A stretch of 64,000 bases of DNA from Actinophytocola sp963825445 (GCA_963825445.1 CAWGTM010000009.1:62001-126000); one strand, 5' to 3'. Positions 33,050 to 42,262 are shown, numbered from the stretch's first letter. Numbers and translations are program-made. Notes: generated from the sequence alone by a model not told the origin.

Positions 33050-34045
33050 ATGCGAGCGATTCAGGTTTCCCGCTACGGCGGGCCCGAGGTGTTGGAAGTT
33101 GTCGACGTCCCTGACCCGGAGGCGGGGCCGGGTCAGGTGACGGTCGACGTCGCCGTGGCCGACGTGCTGTTCGTGGACAGCCAGATCCGATCCGGCACGG
33201 CGGGCGGGTGGTTCGAGATCGCGTTGCCGTACATCCCCGGCAACGGGGTGGGCGGCACGGTCGCGTCGGTCGGCGCGGATGTCGATCCGTCGTGGGTGGG
33301 CCGCCGCGTGGTGGGCCGGATCAATGGTGTGGGGCAGCAACCTGCCGGCGGTTACGTCGAACGCGCGGCGGTCGACGTCGAGCACCTGCTGGTGGTCCCG
33401 GACGGCCTGAGCATTCCCGAGGCGACCACCGTGCTGCACGACGGTTCCACGGCGTTGCTGGCGTTCGACCGCGCGGCCGTCAAACCCGGTGACTGGGTCC
33501 TGGTCAACGCGGCGGGTGGAAGCCTGGGCTCACAACTGATCCCCATGGCGAAGGCGGCCGGCGCACGGGTGATCGGCGCGGCTCGAGGCACCCGCAAACT
33601 TTATGCGGCCCGGTCCTGGGGCGCCGACGCGGCCGTGGACTACACGGAACCCGACTGGGCCGACCAGGTCCTGGCGATCACCGAAGGCCACGGGGTGGAC
33701 GTCATCTTCGACGGCGCGGGCGGCGCGGCGGGCCAGACGGCGTACCTTTTGGCCGCGTCGGGCGCCCGACTGCTGGCGTACGGCGCTTCGTCGGGTGCCT
33801 TCGTGGAGGTGGACCCGGCGGACGCGGCCGCACGAGGCGTCGAGGTGGTGGGAATCATGGACATCGGCGCGGACGAGGACCCGGCCGAGTCACGCCGCTC
33901 CCTGGAACGCCTACTGGACAACGCGGCCGCCGGCACCGTCACCCTCCACGTGGGACAGACGTTCCCTCTGGCGGAGGCCGCAGCCGCCCACGCGGCGATC
34001 GAGGCTCGCGAAACAGTGGGAAAAACCCTACTGACGGTGGATTGA
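33050..34045 (+). CDS. Zinc-independent MDR: quinone oxidoreductase-like
   Basis: A 331-residue medium-chain dehydrogenase/reductase, quinone oxidoreductase class. N-terminal GroES-like domain with P-Y-I-P-G-N-G-V-G-G-T near 60-70, then a nucleotide-binding fold with N-A-A-G-G-S-L-G near 154-161. The zinc-ligand cysteines of alcohol dehydrogenases are absent. It would reduce quinones or enones with NADPH. It stands alone, convergent with the nuclease gene at 34051. Confidence 0.88.
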   Translation: MRAIQVSRYGGPEVLEVVDVPDPEAGPGQVTVDVAVADVLFVDSQIRSGTAGGWFEIALPYIPGNGVGGTVASVGADVDPSWVGRRVVGRINGVGQQPAGGYVERAAVDVEHLLVVPDGLSIPEATTVLHDGSTALLAFDRAAVKPGDWVLVNAAGGSLGSQLIPMAKAAGARVIGAARGTRKLYAARSWGADAAVDYTEPDWADQVLAITEGHGVDVIFDGAGGAAGQTAYLLAASGARLLAYGASSGAFVEVDPADAAARGVEVVGIMDIGADEDPAESRRSLERLLDNAAAGTVTLHVGQTFPLAEAAAAHAAIEARETVGKTLLTVD

Positions 34046-34050
34046 GCCGG

Positions 34051-35101
34051 TCACTCGGCTTCGTCAGCGACGGTCCACACCTGCTTCAACTGAAGATCAC
34101 GCCGAATGCCGGCAGGCAGGAGATGGTAGAACCGGAACAGTCCGTCGAGCACGTCGTTGGCTTCCCACACCTTGATAGTGAATCGTTGGGTGGAGAGGTA
34201 TCTTCGCGCGTCGCGGGTGATCCCGCCCCAGGCGACGAGCAAGCCATGATCGGCTCCGTGCGTGGCGATCGCGCCCTGCAACTGCTGCACAACCGGCAGT
34301 CCCGACGGCGCTCTGGCCTCGGATTTGACCTGGACCACGATCTTCGGCGGCGTAAGGCCGAGGAGACCGGTGCCGGCGATGATGTCCACGCCCTGGTCGG
34401 CGCCCGGCGGTGAGACCTCGCACTGGTAGATGTCGGCTTCGAGAATAGCCGCCACGAGATCGGCCATCCGGTGGCCGGCGAAGTTCTCGATCACTCGGCT
34501 GAAAATCCGGTCCTTGGCGACGGTCTCGATCTCGACACCGCTCTGGGCGACGTCGGATGCCTCGTCGCTTGTGTCGTTCGGTTTGACGGACTTGGCCGAC
34601 CCAGCTCGGGCTCCTGGGTCGGGCTTGTCCTGCATCACTTCATTGAGTCGCCACGCGGCGTCGTATCGGGATATTTCGCAGATGGTGGAGAACGCGCCGA
34701 GCGAATAGAGAAGGTCCTGCTTCACTCGGGTTCGGGGCACGTCGGAGGAAACCCATTCCACCGAACGGCGATGGCGCTTGGTGTGGTCTGGTTCGCCAGC
34801 GTCATAGAGGTAGTCGCTGAGGATCCGGCCTATTGCCAGGTGCGGAGAGGACTTCAGTGGCATGACGACGATGTCTCCCACGCTCATGCGGCTGCGCAGA
34901 GCCCACAGTTGTGCGGAGAAGTTCTTGGCGCGGCCTTCTTGGATGGCTTCGATTCCGCGCGTGACCGCAGCGAGCACGTCTGCGCGAGTCTCTGCCGTGG
35001 AGAGGTCCGGGACATCGCCGAAACCACCGCCGGTGCAGTCTTTCCAGGGCCCACTGCTCACGTTCGCCCGCTCGGCCCGCCCGTACCAGCCATGCACGCA
35101 C
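34051..35101 (-). CDS. Mrr-like restriction endonuclease, with an apparent N-terminal frame break
   Basis: The C-terminal domain (about residues 215-320) has the Mrr/PD-(D/E)xK core: G-A-D-Q-G-V-D-I-I-A followed by V-V-Q-V-K-S-E, giving Asp and Gln-x-Lys active-site residues. As written the long frame (to 35106) begins with residues that match nothing. In the next frame GTG 35101, behind GGGAGGG, begins R-A-W-L-V-R-A-G-R-A-G-E-R-E-Q-W-A-L-E, a typical N-terminus of these nucleases; it joins the main frame if the TTT at 35041-35043 (AAA on the coding strand) has one base too many. The gene is visibly poorer in G+C than its neighbours, suggesting horizontal gain. No methyltransferase is adjacent, so it may be a modification-dependent (type IV) defence enzyme. 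Confidence 0.82.
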
Positions 35102-35178
35102 GGCAACCCTCCCGAAATCGACAGACGCTCAATCGTAGGGATTGCGGACGGCGCACGAAATGCCCCATCGGGATTCGG

Positions 35179-35817
35179 TCAGGCCTGGGTGGTGCCGTCC
35201 GGGGAGGCGCGCCACTGTTCGAAAGGGCGGTTCAGTCGCCAGCGTGAACCGTCGTGGTCCAGGATTCTTACGGCGCAGTGTTCCGGATTGGACAGTGACT
35301 CGAACAGGTCGATGCTCCACGAGAACATGCGGCGGCACAGCAGGCGCATCGTGAGGCCGTGGGACACCACCAGCACGGTGTCCGGGTGGGACTGGTCCTT
35401 GGAGATACGAATCTCCAGGTTGTTCAGAAAGGACGCCACGCGATCGTCGACGTCGGCGCCCGACTCGCCGTGGGGGAGCCGGTAGAAGAAGTGCCCGAAC
35501 TCGTGGCGCTTGCGTTTCTCCACCTCCTGCTCCACCGGGTCCTGCAGGTTGCCCCAGTCCTGCTCGCGCAACCGCGGCTCCGGCACCGTCCGCTCCACCG
35601 TCACATCGAGCAGCGCGAACGTCCGCAACGCCCGCACGTACGGGCTGACGTACGCGGCCACCGGGCCGTGCAGCAGCGCCCGCACCTCGGCGCCCGCCGC
35701 GCGGGCCTGGTCCTCACCGCGCGGGGTCAGCGGCAGTGCATGGTCCGGCGTGCGCGTGTAGGCCAGCTCGTCGACGTTCCCGAGGCTCTCCGCATGCCGC
35801 AAGAGGATGATCCGCAC
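35179..35817 (-). CDS. Histidine phosphatase superfamily (phosphoglycerate-mutase-like)
   Basis: A 212-residue protein with the phosphohistidine motif L-R-H-A-E at residues 6-10, the second catalytic His in V-S-H-G-L-T near 150, and R/E partners between (R-A-L-R-T; G-E-S). Start ATG 35817. Convergent with no gene; upstream it is divergent from the EthD gene at 35881. The family covers phosphoglycerate mutases, sugar and nucleotide phosphatases; specificity cannot be read. Confidence 0.88.
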   Translation of the reverse strand: MRIILLRHAESLGNVDELAYTRTPDHALPLTPRGEDQARAAGAEVRALLHGPVAAYVSPYVRALRTFALLDVTVERTVPEPRLREQDWGNLQDPVEQEVEKRKRHEFGHFFYRLPHGESGADVDDRVASFLNNLEIRISKDQSHPDTVLVVSHGLTMRLLCRRMFSWSIDLFESLSNPEHCAVRILDHDGSRWRLNRPFEQWRASPDGTTQA

Positions 35818-35880
35818 AGCGCTATCGTGCCCGGTCCCCGGGTATTACAGTTGGCGGCCGAAGCTGACGAAGGGTGTCAC

Positions 35881-36198
35881 ATGATCAAGTACATCGCGCT
35901 GTACAGGCAGCCGGCTGATCCCGAGGCGTTCGAGGCCGCCTACTTCACCCAGCACAAGCCGCTGATCGACAAGGTGCCCGGCCTGGTCCGCCAGGAGATC
36001 AGCAAGGTCACGCGCACCTTCGTGCCCGGCTTCCTCGACGGCAACGAACCCTTCCTCATGGCCGAGCTGTACTTCGAGTCGAAGGACGCCATGAAGGCCG
36101 CGTTCGCCACGCCCGAGTGGCAGGTCTCCGGCGCCAACCTCACGGAGATCGGCGGCATGGAGCTGGTGGCCATGTTCTCGGCCGAGGTCGTCGAATGA
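35881..36198 (+). CDS. EthD-family small protein
   Basis: A 105-residue ferredoxin-like (dimeric alpha-beta barrel) protein. A-L-Y-R-Q-P-A-D near 6-13 and Y-F-T-Q-H-K-P-L near 21-28 match the EthD pattern. Such proteins accompany degradation of ethers and polyketides. ATG 35881; its stop overlaps the dehydrogenase start by ATGA, so they are co-translated. Confidence 0.85.
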   Translation: MIKYIALYRQPADPEAFEAAYFTQHKPLIDKVPGLVRQEISKVTRTFVPGFLDGNEPFLMAELYFESKDAMKAAFATPEWQVSGANLTEIGGMELVAMFSAEVVE

Positions 36199-37028
36199 TC
36201 GCTGCGGTCATCGGCGGCGGCACGATGGGCGCGGGGATCGCCCACGTGCTGCTGGCCGCCGGTTCCCAGGTCACGGTGGCCGAGGCGTCCCCCGAACGCG
36301 CCGACGCGGCCCGCGAGGCGGTCGCCGGGTCACTGCGCAAGGCCGCTGACCGGGGCAAACTCGATCAGGAGCCGCGCGACCTGCTGAAGAGCCTGACCAC
36401 CGTGGACTCCACAAAGGCACTGCCGGAAGACGCGGAGCTGGTGGTGGAGGCGGTGCCCGAGGACGTCGACCTGAAGCGCCGCATCCTCGGCGACGTGGCG
36501 CTGACCTGCCCGAACGCGGTGCTCGCGTCGAACACGTCGTCGCTGTCGATCACGAAGATCGCCGAGGGCCTGCCCGGCGAGCGTGTCATCGGCATGCACT
36601 TCTTCAACCCGGTCCCCGTCCAGGCACTGGTCGAGCTGGTCACCCACGCCGGGCTGAGTGCCGAGACGCTCCTCCGCGTCCGCGGGTACGCCGAGGCGCT
36701 CGGCAAGACGGTCATCGAGGTGCGTGACTCGCCGGGTTTCGCCACGTCACGGCTGGGAGTGGCGGTCGGGCTCGAGGCCATCCGGATGGTCGAGGAGGAG
36801 GTCGCCTCGCCCGAGGACATCGACACCGGCATGCGTCTTGGCTACGGCTGGCCCATGGGCCCGCTGCGGCTGACCGACCTGGTGGGACTCGACGTCCGCC
36901 TCTCGATCGCGTCGCATCTGGAGCGTGAGCTGGGCCCGCGCTTCACCCCGCCGCAGCTGCTGCGAAACAAGGTGGCGCGCGGTGAGCTGGGCCGCAAGAC
37001 TGGCCGCGGATTCTTCGACTGGTCGTAG
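36195..37028 (+). CDS. 3-hydroxyacyl-CoA (3-hydroxybutyryl-CoA) dehydrogenase
   Basis: A 277-residue enzyme: Rossmann motif G-G-G-T-M-G-A-G near residues 7-14, active-site region G-M-H-F-F-N-P-V-P near 134-142 and a C-terminal helical domain (about 185-277). It interconverts 3-hydroxyacyl-CoA and 3-ketoacyl-CoA with NAD(H) in beta-oxidation or butyrate-type metabolism. Coupled to EthD by ATGA, which hints at a catabolic role for both. Confidence 0.92.
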   Translation: MIAAVIGGGTMGAGIAHVLLAAGSQVTVAEASPERADAAREAVAGSLRKAADRGKLDQEPRDLLKSLTTVDSTKALPEDAELVVEAVPEDVDLKRRILGDVALTCPNAVLASNTSSLSITKIAEGLPGERVIGMHFFNPVPVQALVELVTHAGLSAETLLRVRGYAEALGKTVIEVRDSPGFATSRLGVAVGLEAIRMVEEEVASPEDIDTGMRLGYGWPMGPLRLTDLVGLDVRLSIASHLERELGPRFTPPQLLRNKVARGELGRKTGRGFFDWS

Positions 37029-37037
37029 GGGGCGGTT

Positions 37038-38216
37038 GTGCTCATCCGGGAGTACCGCGGGGCCGCGGACGACGCCGATCTGTACCGGATCCGGCGGCTC
37101 GCGTTCGGCGGGCCGCGGGAGTCCGAAGGCCCCCAGGACCACTTCTCCTACCGGCCGGAGGGGCACTGGGCGCTCGTGGCCGAGCACGACGGCGAGCCGG
37201 TCGGCTGCGTGCGGGTGCGCAACTACCACCAGTTCTTCGGCGGCGCGGCCGTGCCGATGGGCGGCATCTCCACGGTGGCCGTCGATCCGCACGCGCGTGG
37301 TCGCGGCGTCGCGAACGCCATGCTCGACGAGATCCTGCCCGGCATGCGTGACCGCGGCCAGAGCATCTCCGCGCTGTTCCCGTCGGCGCCGCCGCTCTAC
37401 CGGGGTCGTGGCTGGGAGCAGACGGGCACGAACGAGCGGGTGACGCTGAGTCCGTACGCGCTGGCCCGGCTGCCGAAACCCGCCACCCGCCCGACCATGC
37501 GGCGGCTGCGCAAGGACGATCTGCCGGCGCTGCACCAGGCCTACGTCACCTACGCGTCCACTGTGGACGGAATGCTCGACCGCTCGGAGCCGGGGTTCGA
37601 CCACGCCGACTACCTGGGCTTCGACATCGTCGACCTCGTACCCGGCCCCGACGGTCTGCTCGGTTACCTGTGGGCCGAACGGACCTCCGACACGAGGATC
37701 GACTGCAACGACCTCGTGGCCCACGACCGGGACACCGCGCTCGGTCTGCTGCACAACCTGTCGCTGTGGGCGGGCAACATCGAGGAGATCTCGCTGCGGC
37801 TCATCGACCCGGCGTGGTGGGACCTGCTGGTGGACCAGCCGGTCGAGCACGACAAGCACAACCACCCGTGGATGCTGCGGGTCGTCGACCTGGCGGCGGC
37901 CGTGGCCGCGCGCGGCTGGCCGCTGGCCACACACCTGGCCGACCTGGCGGTGGACATCGAGGTGATCGACGAGCACGCGCCGTGGCAGGCGGGTCGCCAC
38001 CGGCTGATCGTGGAATCCGGCACCGTGCGCTGCGAACGCGGTGGCAGCGGCGCCGTCCAGTTGACCGCCAGGGCGCTCGGCCCCTGGTACGCGGGGTCGG
38101 CCGACTCGGCCATGCTGCGTCGCGCCGGCCTGCTCTCCGGCGACGCCGACGCGGCCCGGTTGCTGGACGTCCTCACGGGTGCCCCCCACCTCGTCATGAT
38201 GGGCAATGCGTTCTAG
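37038..38216 (+). CDS. Eis-like N-acetyltransferase (GNAT plus SCP2-type C-terminal domain)
   Basis: A 392-residue protein of the Eis/enhanced-intracellular-survival architecture: GNAT domain (about 1-140; V-D-P-H-A-R-G-R-G-V-A near 84-94), a second GNAT-like domain, and a sterol-carrier-like tail (about 285-392). Eis enzymes acetylate aminoglycosides or protein lysines at several positions. The C-terminus ends in hydrophobic G-N-A-F; family members use the terminal carboxylate in catalysis. GTG 37038, nine bases after the dehydrogenase stop. Confidence 0.87.
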   Translation: MLIREYRGAADDADLYRIRRLAFGGPRESEGPQDHFSYRPEGHWALVAEHDGEPVGCVRVRNYHQFFGGAAVPMGGISTVAVDPHARGRGVANAMLDEILPGMRDRGQSISALFPSAPPLYRGRGWEQTGTNERVTLSPYALARLPKPATRPTMRRLRKDDLPALHQAYVTYASTVDGMLDRSEPGFDHADYLGFDIVDLVPGPDGLLGYLWAERTSDTRIDCNDLVAHDRDTALGLLHNLSLWAGNIEEISLRLIDPAWWDLLVDQPVEHDKHNHPWMLRVVDLAAAVAARGWPLATHLADLAVDIEVIDEHAPWQAGRHRLIVESGTVRCERGGSGAVQLTARALGPWYAGSADSAMLRRAGLLSGDADAARLLDVLTGAPHLVMMGNAF

Positions 38217-38259
38217 CTCACCTGCGAGTGTGTGAACTCTGTGAGTTTGTTTGGCCCCT

Positions 38260-38276
38260 TCTCAGGCGCGTCTCAG
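38260..38276 (+). promoter_or_regulatory. MprA-type box (TCTCAG direct repeat, 11-bp period) upstream of mprA
   Basis: TCTCAG occurs at 38260-38265 and 38271-38276, one helical turn apart, 23 bases before the mprA start. The same spacing and sequence recur upstream of pepD (40397-40413). Direct TCTCAG-type repeats are the known form of the MprA box, so autoregulation is likely. Confidence 0.7.
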
Positions 38277-38298
38277 CAGGGCGCGTAACACTGACCCC

Positions 38299-38988
38299 AT
38301 GCGCATCCTCGTTGTCGACGACGACCGGGCCGTTCGCGAGTCGCTCCGGCGATCGCTGCAGTTCAACGGATACCAGGTCGACCTGGCCAACGACGGCCAG
38401 CAGGCGATCGAGTCCGTGACCGCCGCCCGGCCCGACGCCATGGTGCTCGACGTGATGATGCCCCGCGTCGACGGCCTCGAGGTGTGCCGGCGACTCCGCA
38501 GTACCGGCGATGACCTGCCCATTCTCGTGCTGACCGCCCGCGACGCGGTGTCCGACCGGGTGGCCGGGCTCGACGCGGGCGCCGACGACTACCTGCCCAA
38601 GCCGTTCGCCCTCGAGGAGCTGCTGGCCCGCCTGCGTGCGTTGCTGCGTCGCCGCACGTTCGACGTGAACGGGGCGGCCGAGCCCGCGCTGCGCTTCGGC
38701 GACCTGGAACTCGACCCCGGCACCCGCGACGTCAAGCGCGGCGAGCGGCCCATCAGCCTGACCAGGACCGAGTTCGCCCTGTTGGAGCTGCTGCTCGCGC
38801 ACCCCAAGCAGGTGCTCACCCGCAGCCGCATCCTCGAGGAGGTCTGGGGCTACGACTTCCCGACCTCGGGCAACGCGCTCGAGGTCTACATCGGCTACCT
38901 GCGGCGCAAGACCGAGGCCGAGGGCGAGCACCGCCTCATCCACACGGTGCGCGGGATCGGCTACGTCCTGCGGGAGACCCCTCCGTGA
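38299..38988 (+). CDS. mprA: MprA-type OmpR-family response regulator
   Basis: A 229-residue regulator: receiver domain with D-D-D near 7-9, phosphoacceptor Asp in V-L-D-V-M-M-P near 51-57, Lys in L-P-K-P, and an OmpR winged helix (about 130-225; E-V-W-G-Y-D-F). In M. tuberculosis MprA responds to envelope stress. Here it is followed directly by the kinase and a PepD-type protease, the same order as Rv0981-Rv0983. Its stop overlaps the kinase start. Confidence 0.9.
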   Translation: MRILVVDDDRAVRESLRRSLQFNGYQVDLANDGQQAIESVTAARPDAMVLDVMMPRVDGLEVCRRLRSTGDDLPILVLTARDAVSDRVAGLDAGADDYLPKPFALEELLARLRALLRRRTFDVNGAAEPALRFGDLELDPGTRDVKRGERPISLTRTEFALLELLLAHPKQVLTRSRILEEVWGYDFPTSGNALEVYIGYLRRKTEAEGEHRLIHTVRGIGYVLRETPP

Positions 38989-40391
38989 TGGAGCCCGACG
39001 GTCGCCGTCGGATCTCGCTGCGGTCCAGGGTGGCGTGGTTCGCGGCGACCTGCGTGGCCGGCGCGGTCGCGCTCGTCTCGCTCGGTGCGTACCTGACGGT
39101 CAAGGAGAACCTGTACGCCCAGGTCGACACGAGCCTGACCCAACGTGCGGACAACACACTCAACGCGAACATCCTCGCGCAGACACCGTCGGGCAACGTG
39201 CCGCCGGAGCTGCTGTCGATCAACGAGACCAAGTTCGCGATCATCAACGGGGACGGCCGGCTGGTGTGGGGTTTCAACGGCCACCTGCCGCCCATCGGGC
39301 AGGCCGAGCTGAACGTCGCGTCCGGAGACAGCGGTGACCACATCCGCACCGACACCAGGACCGACAGCCGCGTCCTGGCCGTGGCCTACGACGACGGCCA
39401 GGCGCTCGTGCTGTCCCAGTCGCTGAAACCCACGAAGGCGCAGCTGGCCGACCTCACGCTCGTGCTGCTGCTCATCGGCGGGTCGGGCGTTCTGGTGGCG
39501 GCTGTCGCCGGAACGGCCGTGGCACGCACCGGCCTGCGTCCGGTCGAACGGCTGACCCGTGCCACCGAACGCGTGGCGCGCACCGGTGACCTGCGGCCCA
39601 TCCCGGTCGACGGCGACGACGAACTCGCGCGCCTCTCGCTCAGCTTCAACCAGATGCTCGGCGCTGTCGCCTACGCCCAGGGCCGGCAACGTCAGCTGGT
39701 GGCCGATGCCGGTCACGAGCTGCGCACCCCGCTGACGTCGTTGCGCACCAACCTGGAGCTGCTGCTGTCGGCCGAGCAGCCGAACACCCCGCAGCTGTCC
39801 GAACGTGACCGCTCGGAGATCCACGACGACCTGCGTGCCCAACTCGACGAGCTGACCCAGCTGATCGGCGACCTGGTGGAACTCGCTCGGGAGGACGCGC
39901 CGCAGTTGGCGCGCGACCGGGTGGACATGGTGGAGGTGACCGAGCAGGCGCTGGACCGGGCCCGTCGCCGGGCGGGCGACGTCCGCTTCGAGGTCGACCT
40001 CCAGCCGTGGTTCCTGCTGGGCGACCCGGCGGCGTTGGAACGTGCGGTGCTCAACCTGCTGGACAACGCCGTGAAGTTCAGCTCGGCCGGTGGCACCGTG
40101 CGGGTGGACCTGCGGCCCGCGGCCCACGGTTACGCGTTCCTCCAGGTGGCCGACGCGGGCCCGGGCATCGCGGACGCCGACCTGCCCCACGTCTTCGACC
40201 GCTTCTACCGCTCGGCCGAGGCCCGCACGCTGCCCGGTTCCGGACTGGGCCTGGCGATCGTGAAGAGCGCGGCCGAACGACACGGGGGAGCGGTGTACGC
40301 GGGTCGCTCGGCCGACGGCGGGGCACTCATCGCCGTCCGCCTGCCGGGAACTCCGGACGCGAATTCCCCCGAACTCTCCGGGAGACCATAG
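38988..40391 (+). CDS. mprB: MprB-type sensor histidine kinase
   Basis: A 467-residue membrane kinase: first helix about 15-40, an extracytoplasmic sensor domain (about 40-150), second helix about 155-180, HAMP, H-box A-G-H-E-L-R-T-P-L-T-S near 240-250, and an ATPase domain with N-L-L-D-N-A-V near 360 and G-S-G-L-G-L-A. ATG 38988 shares a base with the mprA stop; a GTG at 38985 is equally possible. Partner of MprA in sensing envelope damage. Confidence 0.92.
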   Translation: MEPDGRRRISLRSRVAWFAATCVAGAVALVSLGAYLTVKENLYAQVDTSLTQRADNTLNANILAQTPSGNVPPELLSINETKFAIINGDGRLVWGFNGHLPPIGQAELNVASGDSGDHIRTDTRTDSRVLAVAYDDGQALVLSQSLKPTKAQLADLTLVLLLIGGSGVLVAAVAGTAVARTGLRPVERLTRATERVARTGDLRPIPVDGDDELARLSLSFNQMLGAVAYAQGRQRQLVADAGHELRTPLTSLRTNLELLLSAEQPNTPQLSERDRSEIHDDLRAQLDELTQLIGDLVELAREDAPQLARDRVDMVEVTEQALDRARRRAGDVRFEVDLQPWFLLGDPAALERAVLNLLDNAVKFSSAGGTVRVDLRPAAHGYAFLQVADAGPGIADADLPHVFDRFYRSAEARTLPGSGLGLAIVKSAAERHGGAVYAGRSADGGALIAVRLPGTPDANSPELSGRP

Positions 40392-40396
40392 GTTGG

Positions 40397-40413
40397 TCTC
40401 AGGACCCTCTCAG
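40397..40413 (+). promoter_or_regulatory. MprA-type box upstream of pepD
   Basis: TCTCAG at 40397-40402 and 40408-40413, 11 bp apart, 23 bases before the pepD ATG. Same spacing from the start codon as the mprA site, supporting co-regulation by MprA. Confidence 0.7.
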
Positions 40414-40435
40414 GACTGTGACGCAAGGTGGTGTC

Positions 40436-41953
40436 ATGACCGAGGACAACCGGGAACCACACCCCGACCTACCTGGCGAGCCGGCCGAGCAGCCGACTGC
40501 TCCCGCCTCGGCAGGGCCCGACAGTTCGATCGAGTCCGGCCTGTCGCCGGAGGCTGAGGACGGCGAGCCGACACCGCCGCACGGCATCCCCGCACAGGCC
40601 CACGAAGGTTCGACTCCGCCCGCGCCGCAGCAGGGGACCACAGCCCTGCCTGCCGAGCCGGGCCCGCAGCCGACCTTCGCGCAGCTGTCGGGCCAGCCGA
40701 CCTATCCGCAGCGGTCCGAATGGTCCGCGCCCGGCGAGCAGGTGGTCTTCGGTACGGCCGCTCCCGGACTCGGGACGCCCCCGCCCCCGCCGCCTCCGCA
40801 GCACCAGCCGCCCATGCCGATGCGGGTCGGGCAGCACAACCCGTCGCCCCGCGTGCCCGAGCAGCAGCGTCGTGGCGGCGGAGCCCTGGTGACGGGCGTG
40901 ACCGTGCTCGCCCTGCTGGTCGGCGGTGGCGCGGGAGCGCTCGGCGGATATCTGGTGGCCGAGCAGAACCAGGCGAACGGGCCTGTCTCGAACTCGTTGG
41001 ACGATCCACTGCCAACGGATGAAGCGTCCAACGCCCCGGCCGGGTCGGTCGAGGCGGTGGCGGCGAAGGTGTTGCCGAGCGTGGTGCAGTTGCAGGTGCG
41101 AGGCGGGTCCTCAGCAGGGGAGGGCTCCGGCTTCGTCATCAGCTCCGACGGGCTGATCCTGACCAACAACCACGTTGTCGAGGCCGCGGCGGCGGGTGGG
41201 CAGATCACCGCCGTGTTCCACGACGGCAGCACAGCCGGCGCGCAGATCGTCGGCCGGGACCCGACGTCGGACCTTGCCGTGGTCCGCGCCGAGGGTCAGT
41301 CCGGGCTCCCGGAGGTGGAGCTCGGCCGGTCCGGCGATCTGCGTGTCGGTGAGGGCGTCGTCGCGATCGGTTCGCCGTTCGAGCTGGCCGGCACCGTGAC
41401 GTCCGGCATCGTCAGCTCGCTCGAGCGTCCGACCAGGGCCGGCGGCGAGGACGGGTCGCAGGCCACGGTTCTCGACGCCATCCAGACCGATGCCGCCATC
41501 AACCCCGGCAACTCCGGTGGGCCGCTGATCAACATGCAGGGCCAGATCGTGGGCATCAACTCGGTCATCTACAGCCCGACCGGCGGCGCGCAGGGGCAGG
41601 CGGGTTCGGTGGGCCTCGGCTTCGCCATCCCCATCGACCAGGCACGACGCACGGCCCAGGAGATCGTCGACACCGGTCAGGCCACGCAGACGGTGCTGGG
41701 CGTGAGCGTCACCGACGGCCAGAACGGTGGCGCGGAGATCAAGGAGGTCACCCCGGGTGGCGCGGCCGAGCAGGCCGGCCTGAAGGTTGGCGACGTGGTC
41801 ACCAAGCTGGACGACCGCCGGATCGGCACCTCGGACGCCCTGGTGGCCGCCGTTCGCTCGCACGCCCCCGGCGACAAGGTGAAGCTCGAGCTGGACAACG
41901 GTTCGCGCACAGTTGAAGCAACTCTTGCTGGACAGCCGGTCGAGACTGAATGA
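40436..41953 (+). CDS. pepD: HtrA/PepD-type membrane-anchored serine protease with PDZ domain
   Basis: A 505-residue protein: about 140 residues of Pro/Gln/Gly-rich cytoplasmic tail, one membrane helix (about 150-175), a trypsin-like domain with catalytic His (T-N-N-H-V-V, near 245), Asp (P-T-S-D-L-A-V, near 281) and Ser (G-N-S-G-G-P-L, near 361), and a C-terminal PDZ domain (about 415-500). It degrades or refolds damaged proteins outside the membrane. Directly follows mprAB with its own MprA-type box, as in mycobacteria. ATG 40436. Confidence 0.93.
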   Translation: MTEDNREPHPDLPGEPAEQPTAPASAGPDSSIESGLSPEAEDGEPTPPHGIPAQAHEGSTPPAPQQGTTALPAEPGPQPTFAQLSGQPTYPQRSEWSAPGEQVVFGTAAPGLGTPPPPPPPQHQPPMPMRVGQHNPSPRVPEQQRRGGGALVTGVTVLALLVGGGAGALGGYLVAEQNQANGPVSNSLDDPLPTDEASNAPAGSVEAVAAKVLPSVVQLQVRGGSSAGEGSGFVISSDGLILTNNHVVEAAAAGGQITAVFHDGSTAGAQIVGRDPTSDLAVVRAEGQSGLPEVELGRSGDLRVGEGVVAIGSPFELAGTVTSGIVSSLERPTRAGGEDGSQATVLDAIQTDAAINPGNSGGPLINMQGQIVGINSVIYSPTGGAQGQAGSVGLGFAIPIDQARRTAQEIVDTGQATQTVLGVSVTDGQNGGAEIKEVTPGGAAEQAGLKVGDVVTKLDDRRIGTSDALVAAVRSHAPGDKVKLELDNGSRTVEATLAGQPVETE

Positions 41954-41993
41954 TGAGTCGGGGGCCGCGAAAATATGGCCTCCGCCACAGTCG

Positions 41994-42102
41994 CTCGGCC
42001 GCGCGTAGCGGCCGAGACCAACCCCGGCTCGATGCCCCCGAGCCGGCGGAAGTAGCGGCGCCGCACGCGGACGATTACCCCTCGCTCGCCCGCGTGCGGC
42101 GC
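41994..42102. other. Hairpin-rich 300-base intergenic region after pepD
   Basis: The non-coding stretch 41954-42262 lies between convergent pepD and the membrane gene ending at 42263. It holds three hairpins: CTCGGCCGC/GCGGCCGAG (41994-42002/42008-42016, loop 5), CCGGCTC/GAGCCGG near 42024-42046, and a perfect 13-bp pair GCGCCGCACGCGG/CCGCGTGCGGCGC (42058-42070/42090-42102, spacer 19). The first is a likely terminator of pepD. I see no gene in the remaining bases. Confidence 0.6.
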
Positions 42103-42262
42103 TGCGCATGTTTGGGTTTGCGCGCGTGCTGAGGGCAGGAACCCGCTGGCAAGGTAGCGCCTTGCACCGACAAATAGCGTCAGGGGACCCCTGGCATTAA
42201 TCGTAGAGGTCGGCACCGACAGTTTCGTCCGCTGTGGATCATGCCTGTGGACAGGCGCCGAG

